Origin: Spirochaetaceae bacterium
Lineage (GTDB): Bacteria; Spirochaetota; Spirochaetia; DSM-27196; PWMO01
Length of the DNA stretch: 5,601 nucleotides
Assembly: GCA_003558175.1 (NCBI GenBank)
Contig: PWMO01000392.1
Coordinates: forward strand, 1 to 5,601
Direction of reading: 5' to 3'
The notes below the pieces were generated by a model. That model made no database searches. It worked only from the letters and a program-made list of their open reading frames with translations, and was not told the origin of the DNA. This document shows positions 1-4,493 of the stretch, piece by piece (position 1 is the first letter of the stretch; each line of letters opens with the position of its first letter). Position numbers and translations under genes: made by a program.

Positions 1-293
1 CCCGAGCCGAACCCCAGCGCCACAGACCCGTCGATCTGATCGGTACTGCCTACAACCGTGTTCGGCCGCCCGCGAAGCACCTCACCAATGATGAACTGAG
101 CCTCGGACTCTCCCGCCACTACCTCAAACAGCACCGAGGTCTCATCCACGGGTTCGGTCCTTTCAGCCTGCGCCGGCGCCGTCGGATCACCGGACCCACC
201 GCTGAACCAGATGTAGGCCGAAAACGCCGCGAAGGCCAGGACCAGCAGCGCCACCAGGCCACCCGCTATCTTCAGCAAACCTTTGCCTTTCAT
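1..293 (-). CDS. YceI-family polyisoprenoid-binding-like protein, N-terminal part (gene cut by window edge)
   Basis: The first 97 residues are visible; the rest lies beyond position 1. A short basic N-terminus (MKGKG) is followed by one strongly hydrophobic segment at about residues 6-30, then a Gly/Ser/Pro-rich linker to about residue 50. This fits an inner-membrane anchor or uncleaved signal, with the remainder outside the cytoplasm. From residue 54 the pattern SVLFEVVAGESEAQF, followed by EVLRGRPNTVVGSTDQIDG, matches the start of the YceI domain. That family folds as a lipocalin-like beta-barrel that binds long polyisoprenoid chains. The ligand here is inferred. The start ATG is at 293-291; a GGAAG lies about 12 nt upstream, so ribosome binding looks weak and read-through from the upstream prenyltransferase gene is likely. 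The gap to that gene is 52 bp on the same strand. Family assignment is fairly secure; completeness cannot be judged. Confidence 0.8.
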   Translation of the reverse strand, partial: MKGKGLLKIAGGLVALLVLAFAAFSAYIWFSGGSGDPTAPAQAERTEPVDETSVLFEVVAGESEAQFIIGEVLRGRPNTVVGSTDQIDGSVALGFGS

Positions 294-345
294 GGAAAGA
301 ACATACTTCCGTACGGCGCCGACGGCAAGCTCGGCGTTCGGCAGG
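294..345 (-). other. Short gap between prenyltransferase and YceI genes with a small hairpin
   Basis: This 52-bp gap contains a 6-bp inverted repeat (CGCCGA at 317-322 and TCGGCG at 331-336, 8-nt loop) next to a perfect 8-bp palindrome CCGTACGG at 309-316. No T-run follows on the minus strand, so it does not look like an intrinsic terminator. It may be an RNA processing or stability element, or chance in GC-rich DNA. No separate promoter for the YceI gene is evident. Confidence 0.3.
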
Positions 346-1269
346 TCAGAGCGCAGCGAACGCGATCGTGGCGGCGTACACTGCGCTGAAAACGAGGTGC
401 AGCGCGGCGCAGGAGAGCGGCAGCCGCGACAGATCGGCACCGCGATCGAAGACCGCTTGCGCCAGGCGAAACGCAATTGGTGCGCTCGCGAGCGTGAGCA
501 GAGTTATCGGCGGGAGCGCGGCGCCGTGCACCATCAGCAGCAGCATCAGGTACGGCAGCGTAACCAGTGCCGCAAAGAACCAGCGCGCCGCCGCGTCGCT
601 CATGGAATTGGCCAGCGTTCTGACACCCGCGGTGCGGTCGCTATCGCGGTCGCGCAGGTTGTTCCCGTGCAGAATAGCGGTAACCAGAAACGCCACCGGC
701 AGCGTATGCGGGACGATGGAGGCGGGCACTACCCCCGCAACGCCCCAGACTCCCATGGCTACCAGTGCCGGCCCCATCAGCAGGAAGACCACGACGTCGC
801 CCAGTGCTACGTACTTGAAGCTGAAGCGCGCGTTGGTGTAGAAGTAGGCGCCGGTGGCCCCCAGGATCCCCAGCACCACGTAGGCCGGACCGCGAACCAG
901 GCCGATTGTTGAGCCGATCAACACGCCGAGCACAAAATAGACCCGCCCGCTCCAGAGCATGAAAGCCGGGGAGACCATTCCGCGCGTCAGTACGTGGGTG
1001 GAATCGCCATTGTCCTCGGTATCGACTCCGTTGCGGTAGTCGTAGTAGTCGTTGAGCACGTTGGTCCCGGCGTGGAACAGCAGCGCCGCGAATACGTAGA
1101 CGGGAAACGGCCACCAGACCAGGGTGATCAGTGGCCGGGAGAGCGCCGGCAACGAGACCTGCGCCAGAGAGAGTGAGAGGGCCGCGGCCAGCGCAGCCGG
1201 CATGACCGAAGCGGTGAATGAGTATGCGCGCAGCGAGAGCACCCAGCGCCGCAGGGTTCCGGACGTCAT
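346..1269 (-). CDS. UbiA-superfamily prenyltransferase, MenA-like (quinone prenylation)
   Basis: A 307-residue integral membrane protein, about the usual length for MenA/UbiA enzymes, with eight or nine hydrophobic segments. Both Asp-rich motifs that bind Mg-diphosphate are present: N73-D74-Y-Y-D77 leading into GVDTEDN, and N203-N204-L-R-D207-R-D-S-D211 followed by AGVRTLA. The NNLRDxxxD/RTLA pattern is characteristic of the MenA branch, which transfers a polyprenyl chain to 1,4-dihydroxy-2-naphthoate in menaquinone synthesis. The N-terminal stretch LRRWVLSLRAYSFTASVMP also resembles that branch and supports this start. The usual Lys of AGKRTLA is Val216 here. The ATG at 1269 overlaps the oxidoreductase stop as ATGA, with a weak GGCGGA about 10 nt upstream, so translation is probably coupled. 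The exact substrate is inferred; no other men genes are in the window, so another aromatic acceptor is possible. Confidence 0.9.
   Translation of the reverse strand: MTSGTLRRWVLSLRAYSFTASVMPAALAAALSLSLAQVSLPALSRPLITLVWWPFPVYVFAALLFHAGTNVLNDYYDYRNGVDTEDNGDSTHVLTRGMVSPAFMLWSGRVYFVLGVLIGSTIGLVRGPAYVVLGILGATGAYFYTNARFSFKYVALGDVVVFLLMGPALVAMGVWGVAGVVPASIVPHTLPVAFLVTAILHGNNLRDRDSDRTAGVRTLANSMSDAAARWFFAALVTLPYLMLLLMVHGAALPPITLLTLASAPIAFRLAQAVFDRGADLSRLPLSCAALHLVFSAVYAATIAFAAL
1266..1269 (-). promoter_or_regulatory. ATGA stop/start overlap (translational coupling)
   Basis: The TGA of the oxidoreductase gene (1268-1266) shares bases with the ATG of the prenyltransferase gene (1269-1267). Such 4-bp overlaps usually allow terminating ribosomes to restart, giving linked output. 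This supports both the chosen prenyltransferase start and co-transcription of the two genes. Confidence 0.8.
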
Positions 1270-2483
1270 GGCGCTGTTTCCGCCTGCGACAGCAGCGGGT
1301 CCGGCTCGCGCGAGAGGCGCAACGCGGTGCGGTAGAACTCCAGCGCGTTGGAGCCGCCGAAGTGTCGAAACCCGGACATAGTATAGTGCATCCGCAACCC
1401 GATTCGCCCGCCAACCCGGAGCCCCCCCAAGACGCGGCCAACGCTCATCTCGCCGAGCGGTATGACCCAGCCCAGATCGACCGGCCGGAAACTGGCCGCC
1501 GGCCGGCCGTTGATTGCCGCGGCCACGTTGCTACCGGCACAGCGGCCGGAGTAGTAGGCAAAATTGACCGCGCGGCGTACCACGTTGCCGTCTGACTGAA
1601 GCGCAGCGGCGTCTCCCGCCACGTAGACCTCAGGATGCCCCGGCAGCTGCAGCGTGGGCCCGGTGATGATTCTTCCGTCCCGCGCCGTCTCTACCCCGGC
1701 CCCGACCGGGGTACTGAACTCAGGCCCGGAATAGCGCATCCCTGCGGCCCAGCAGACCAGCGCGTTCTCGAGCACGGTGCCGTCCGACAGTCTGGCAGTG
1801 CCGCGCGAAAACTGCTGCAGCCGCGTGCCGAGGCGCACCTCAATGCCGTTCGAAACCAGGTAGGCCTCAATCCGTTCACGCTCACGGTCAGTGAGAAACG
1901 GCACGATTCCGTCAGCGGCCTCAACCACGGTAATGCGCGGCGCTGCTTTGTGCCGTCTCGAGGCAAGCGCAAGACAAGCGGCGACTTCCAGTCCGGTGTA
2001 GCCGCCGCCGACCACCAGCACCTGCCCGCCTGGATGGTGCCGCCAATGCTTCACGAAGGCCTCGCGTAACGCCCGAGCACCGGCATAGGTATTCACGGTG
2101 TGGAACTGCTCGCCTTCTTCGGGCTGAAATCCATAGTACTCCGGTTCCGACCCGGCGGCGAGCACCAGGTAGTCATAGGCATACTCGGCGGCGGCGCCCC
2201 GGACGGTACACTGCAACGGTTCAACGCTGGACACCGCGTCGGTGACCAGCTCTACCGCGCCGGCGGCGATGTCGGCGGCGAAGATGTCGGCAAACGGTCG
2301 CACGATCGATTGTTGCTCGACTCGCCCGGAGAGTACATCCGGCAGCGCCGGGATCATGGTAGCGTACGGGTTGCGGTCGATCAGCGTTACACGCGCGAGG
2401 GGGGCGCGACGCCGCAGCGCACGCACTGCCTGCACACCGGCAAAACCGCCACCCACCACGCAGACACGGGATGTGGTTTTCAT
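1266..2483 (-). CDS. FAD/NAD(P)-dependent oxidoreductase, type II NADH dehydrogenase (NDH-2)-like
   Basis: A 405-residue protein with the two-dinucleotide-fold layout of NDH-2 enzymes, which oxidise NADH and reduce membrane quinone without pumping protons. The FAD-binding GGGFAG is at residues 11-16, with the acidic end of the second strand at D36 (LIDRNPY). YDYLVLAAGS is at 103-112. The NAD-binding GGGYTGLE is at 159-166, with E188 ending its second strand, which favours NADH over NADPH. The second FAD motif VYVAGDAA is at 286-293. The region after it, where canonical NDH-2 carries the quinone-site AQxAxQ, reads VNFAYY at 306-311, so the electron acceptor is uncertain. No obvious membrane helix is present; peripheral attachment is inferred. 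The ATG at 2483 is chosen because family homology begins there. The frame stays open up to an ATG at 2600, but that 39-residue extension is Arg-rich, repetitive and lacks a ribosome binding site. It is the first gene of the apparent quinone unit. Confidence 0.88.
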   Translation of the reverse strand: MKTTSRVCVVGGGFAGVQAVRALRRRAPLARVTLIDRNPYATMIPALPDVLSGRVEQQSIVRPFADIFAADIAAGAVELVTDAVSSVEPLQCTVRGAAAEYAYDYLVLAAGSEPEYYGFQPEEGEQFHTVNTYAGARALREAFVKHWRHHPGGQVLVVGGGYTGLEVAACLALASRRHKAAPRITVVEAADGIVPFLTDRERERIEAYLVSNGIEVRLGTRLQQFSRGTARLSDGTVLENALVCWAAGMRYSGPEFSTPVGAGVETARDGRIITGPTLQLPGHPEVYVAGDAAALQSDGNVVRRAVNFAYYSGRCAGSNVAAAINGRPAASFRPVDLGWVIPLGEMSVGRVLGGLRVGGRIGLRMHYTMSGFRHFGGSNALEFYRTALRLSREPDPLLSQAETAP

Positions 2484-2493
2484 AATGGGGAGA

Positions 2494-2523
2494 AATATAC
2501 GCCCGTGCTCACCCGGACGGCAA
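2494..2523 (-). promoter_or_regulatory. Predicted sigma-70-type promoter for the oxidoreductase operon
   Basis: Reading on the minus strand, TTGCCG (2523-2518, 4 of 6 to TTGACA) is followed after 18 bp by TATATT (2499-2494, 5 of 6 to TATAAT). The predicted start of transcription is near 2486, only about 3 nt before the ATG at 2483. There is no purine-rich ribosome binding site upstream of that ATG; the bases are pyrimidine-rich (TTTCTCCCC). A leaderless or near-leaderless transcript is therefore likely. This is a consensus match by eye only. Confidence 0.55.
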
Positions 2524-2530
2524 ATTGCCC

Positions 2531-2607
2531 GGCCGCGTAAAGCGCAACGAAACACGGATCGGCCGCGCAAGGCACAACGGCGCGGGTCACAGCCGCGCAC
2601 GCAACGG
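2531..2607. repeat. Three-copy imperfect 30-bp tandem repeat
   Basis: Units begin at 2531, 2561 and 2591, an exact 30-bp spacing. The first 19 bases of units 1 and 2 agree at 16 positions (GGCCGCG, then AA, G, C and CAACG shared). Unit 3 keeps AGCCGCGCA and then GCAACGG after a 3-base shortening. The second part of each unit is poorly conserved. It lies between the gpmI 3' end and the oxidoreductase promoter. The period is a multiple of three, and the frame upstream of the oxidoreductase stays open through it, giving RCALRGR twice, but I do not think it is translated. Confidence 0.55.
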
Positions 2608-2612
2608 CCGGT

Positions 2613-2642
2613 CTGCCGACGCTGCCTCAGCGCCGACGGCAG
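2613..2642 (-). terminator. Hairpin directly after gpmI, possible terminator without a T-run
   Basis: The stem pairs CTGCCG (2613-2618) with CGGCAG (2637-2642) and CGCTG (2620-2624) with CAGCG (2628-2632), around a 3-nt loop, with a small asymmetric internal loop. It begins 1 bp past the gpmI stop codon. On the minus strand the sequence following it (ACCGGCCGTTGCG) has no T-run, so it is not a classical intrinsic terminator. It may protect the 3' end or work with another factor. Its position fits the end of the gpmI transcript. Confidence 0.4.
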
Positions 2643-2643
2643 T

Positions 2644-4302
2644 TCAGATCAGCGACTCGCCGGTCATCTCCTGCGGTTTCTTCAGCCCCATCAGCGTCAA
2701 AACGGTGGGAAAAACGTCGGCCAGGCGTCCGTTGCTGCGCAAAGCTTGAGACGGCGTGTCGGGTGAGCCGCCGGCTTCATCACGGCGGTCGGGATCAACG
2801 ATGATGCAGTCTACGTCGTAGAGCGTGTGCGCGGTGTGAGCGCTCCTGTTTTTTGGCTCCCACATCTGCTCGGAGTTTCCGTGGTCGGCGGTTACGATGA
2901 GCTTGCCCCCGCGGTTGAGGGTTGCCGCAACGATCTGCTCGACGCAGCTGTCTACCGTCTCACACGCCTTGATTGCCGCATCGAGTTTGCCGGTATGTCC
3001 GACCATGTCGCCGTTGGCGAAGTTCACCAGGATGAAGTCTTCACAGTCATCGGCTGCAATGCGCTTGAGGACCACATCACGAACCTGGTGGGCGCTCATC
3101 TCTGGCTTGAGGTCGTAGGTGGCCACCTGGGGCGACTGCGGCATCTCGCGCCCCTCGCCGTTGAACGGCTCGTCGCGGTAGTCGTTGAAGAAGAAGGTGA
3201 CGTGCGGGAACTTCTCGGTTTCTGCGCAGCGGAACTGTCGCAGGCCCAGCGAGGCGAGGTATTCGCCGGCGATGCTGCGCATCTTGGGCGGCTTGGGATA
3301 GGCAACGTTGACCATGGAATTGAGTTCCTGCTCGTAGGCGGTCATAGTGACCCAGTATGCGTCGATCTTCGCGCCGCGGTCGAAGCCCTTCTCGCCGCTG
3401 TCCGGCGACGGCTTCACATGGCCCTGGAACGGATCCATGACGAAGGAGCGAATGATCTCGCGCGGACGATCGCCGCGGTAGTTGTAGAAGATGACGGTGT
3501 CGCCGGCGGCGATGCGCGTGTCCTTCCAGTCCGAACCGACGTAGCGCGGCGTGACAAATTCGTCGCCGTTCTGGCTGTCGTTGGTCGGGTTGTCGTAGTA
3601 GTCCTGCATCGCGGCGTTGGCACTGTCAAAGCTGGGCAGGTCTTCCGCCCGGCCAGCAAGCATATCGTAGGCGCGCTTGACCCGTTCCCAACGGTTGTCA
3701 CGGTCCATGGCGTAGTAGCGGCCGGAGATCGAAACCACCTTGCCGAGACCGATTTCGGCCAGCTTCGCTTCGATCTGGCGGATGTACTCGATGCCGGTGT
3801 AGGGGCCGGTGTCGCGCCCGTCGGTAAACATGTGCAGCGCCACCCTGTCGTGCCCCTGCTTCTTGCAGAGTTCTACGCAGGCGTAGAGGTGCGTCATCAG
3901 CCCGTGCACCCCGGCGTCTGAGGCGATCCCGAGGATGTGTACCCAGCCGTTGTTGCGTTTGGCGCGCTGCACGCCCTCAACCAGCGCTTCGTTGCTGAAA
4001 AACTCGCCGGTGCGGATCGCCTTGGTAATGCGAACCGACTCCTGGTCGACTACGCGCCCGGCACCCAGGTTCTGGTGCCCGACCTCGGAGTTTCCCATCG
4101 TTCCCTCGGGAAGCCCCACGTCTTCGCCGGAAGTGTGAATGGTAGTCCAGGGGTACTCACGCAGCAGCCGGTCATTGCACGGCGTGTTGGCCAGCTTGAC
4201 CGCGTTGAACTCGTTCTGATCTGGGTTGGGGTTGCGCCCCCACCCGTCTCGAACTATCAGAATAACCGGCTTCGGCATGCCCGGTTTCGGCGTTGTTGCC
4301 AT
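2644..4302 (-). CDS. gpmI: 2,3-bisphosphoglycerate-independent phosphoglycerate mutase
   Basis: A cytoplasmic glycolysis/gluconeogenesis enzyme interconverting 3- and 2-phosphoglycerate through a phosphoserine intermediate, using two metal ions (usually Mn). All key family motifs are seen: metal-binding D19 in VRDGWG, catalytic S72 in GNSEVGH (70-76), DAGVHG (129-134), DGRDT (161-165), NYRGDR (274-279), EKFPHVTFF (363-371), NFANGDMVGHTG (427-438), TADHGN (471-476) and AHTAHT (488-493). It ends in MTGESLI, the usual C-terminal pattern. At 552 residues it is about 40 longer than typical bacterial GpmI (about 510). The extra residues seem to lie near 235-260, 293-313 and 503-520, so it belongs to a longer subtype; the usual RADR motif is RGDR. 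The start is fixed by a strong ribosome binding site. It is divergent from the RNase gene and apparently transcribed alone. Confidence 0.97.
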   Translation of the reverse strand: MATTPKPGMPKPVILIVRDGWGRNPNPDQNEFNAVKLANTPCNDRLLREYPWTTIHTSGEDVGLPEGTMGNSEVGHQNLGAGRVVDQESVRITKAIRTGEFFSNEALVEGVQRAKRNNGWVHILGIASDAGVHGLMTHLYACVELCKKQGHDRVALHMFTDGRDTGPYTGIEYIRQIEAKLAEIGLGKVVSISGRYYAMDRDNRWERVKRAYDMLAGRAEDLPSFDSANAAMQDYYDNPTNDSQNGDEFVTPRYVGSDWKDTRIAAGDTVIFYNYRGDRPREIIRSFVMDPFQGHVKPSPDSGEKGFDRGAKIDAYWVTMTAYEQELNSMVNVAYPKPPKMRSIAGEYLASLGLRQFRCAETEKFPHVTFFFNDYRDEPFNGEGREMPQSPQVATYDLKPEMSAHQVRDVVLKRIAADDCEDFILVNFANGDMVGHTGKLDAAIKACETVDSCVEQIVAATLNRGGKLIVTADHGNSEQMWEPKNRSAHTAHTLYDVDCIIVDPDRRDEAGGSPDTPSQALRSNGRLADVFPTVLTLMGLKKPQEMTGESLI

Positions 4303-4308
4303 GGAGTG

Positions 4309-4316
4309 CCTCCCTT
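4309..4316 (-). promoter_or_regulatory. Strong Shine-Dalgarno site of gpmI
   Basis: On the minus strand AAGGGAGG ends 6 nt before the ATG at 4302. It is the only strong ribosome binding site in the window and fixes the gpmI start. It contrasts with the RNase and oxidoreductase genes, which have none. Confidence 0.85.
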
Positions 4317-4352
4317 GGATATCAGGCGAAGGTTCAGGTCAGATTTGCGCCA

Positions 4353-4381
4353 ATCATACGGAACTTCGGGTCGAAGCGCAA
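4353..4381 (-). promoter_or_regulatory. Predicted sigma-70-type promoter of gpmI
   Basis: On the minus strand TTGCGC (4381-4376, 3 of 6 to consensus) is followed after exactly 17 bp by TATGAT (4358-4353, 5 of 6). The predicted start is an A at about 4346, giving a leader of about 44 nt that contains the Shine-Dalgarno site. A 5-bp inverted repeat (CTTCG 4364-4368, CGAAG 4372-4376) lies in the spacer. TTGCGC at 4345-4350 and GCGCAA at 4376-4381 form an inverted pair about 31 bp apart that brackets the promoter; a regulatory role is only a guess. Confidence 0.55.
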
Positions 4382-4394
4382 GACAGACCGGATG

Positions 4395-4440
4395 CGTGCG
4401 GTTGAAATGCGGACTCCACCCCCGCACGAGAGCGGACCCC
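4395..4440. repeat. Inverted and direct repeats between the two divergent promoters
   Basis: A perfect 7-bp inverted repeat CGTGCGG (4395-4401) and CCGCACG (4422-4428) is separated by 20 bp. Interleaved with it is a direct repeat GCGGACTCC (4409-4417) and GCGGACCCC (4432-4440), 8 of 9 identical and 23 bp apart. The position between the divergent promoters of gpmI and the RNase gene would suit a regulator site, but in GC-rich DNA some of this is expected by chance. Confidence 0.3.
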
Positions 4441-4444
4441 GGTA

Positions 4445-4490
4445 CGACAGTTTTTGTTTGACATGGCTGCCCAGGCGGCCTACACTGTCG
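4445..4490. repeat. Nested inverted repeats in the RNase promoter (candidate operator)
   Basis: The outer arms CGACAGT (4445-4451) and ACTGTCG (4484-4490) are perfectly complementary over 7 bp and flank the -35 element while overlapping the end of the -10 element. An inner near-palindrome, GGCTGCC (4465-4471) and GGCGGCC (4474-4480), one mismatch with a 2-bp centre, fills 16 of the 17 spacer bases between -35 and -10. A repressor bound here would block the polymerase; no such regulator is visible in the window. Confidence 0.35.
4458..4486 (+). promoter_or_regulatory. Near-consensus promoter of the RNase gene, predicted leaderless
   Basis: A perfect TTGACA (4458-4463) is followed after exactly 17 bp by TACACT (4481-4486, 4 of 6 to TATAAT). 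A T-run (4451-4455) precedes the -35 element. The expected start of transcription, 6-7 nt past the -10 element, is 4493 or 4494, that is, on the A of the ATG at 4494. No Shine-Dalgarno sequence lies close to this ATG; the nearest G-rich run is inside the promoter spacer. Translation from a leaderless mRNA is the simplest reading. Confidence 0.65.
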
Positions 4491-4493
4491 CGC

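Noticed and set aside
290..304. A four-codon mini-frame (ATG TTC TTT CCA TGA) on the minus strand whose stop overlaps the YceI gene start.
   Set aside because: The purine-rich GGAAG sits only 1 nt before its ATG, too close to serve as a ribosome site. Such a short frame is likely chance.
317..336. Hairpin after the prenyltransferase gene considered as an intrinsic terminator.
   Set aside because: The stem is only 6 bp and is not followed by a T-run on the minus strand; the YceI gene follows closely with no clear promoter of its own.
641..1441. A 266-codon minus-strand frame overlapping the prenyltransferase and the end of the oxidoreductase.
   Set aside because: It is out of frame with both recognisable proteins, Arg/Gly/Ala-rich and without a domain pattern.
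2484..2600. N-terminal extension of the oxidoreductase to an ATG at 2600.
   Set aside because: The added 39 residues are Arg-rich and derived from a DNA tandem repeat, precede the normal family start, contain the predicted promoter, and have no ribosome binding site.
2827..3921. A 364-codon plus-strand open frame lying opposite gpmI.
   Set aside because: It has no recognisable domain, no ribosome binding site noted, and is fully antisense to a clear gpmI. Long antisense frames are common in GC-rich genes because of third-position GC bias.
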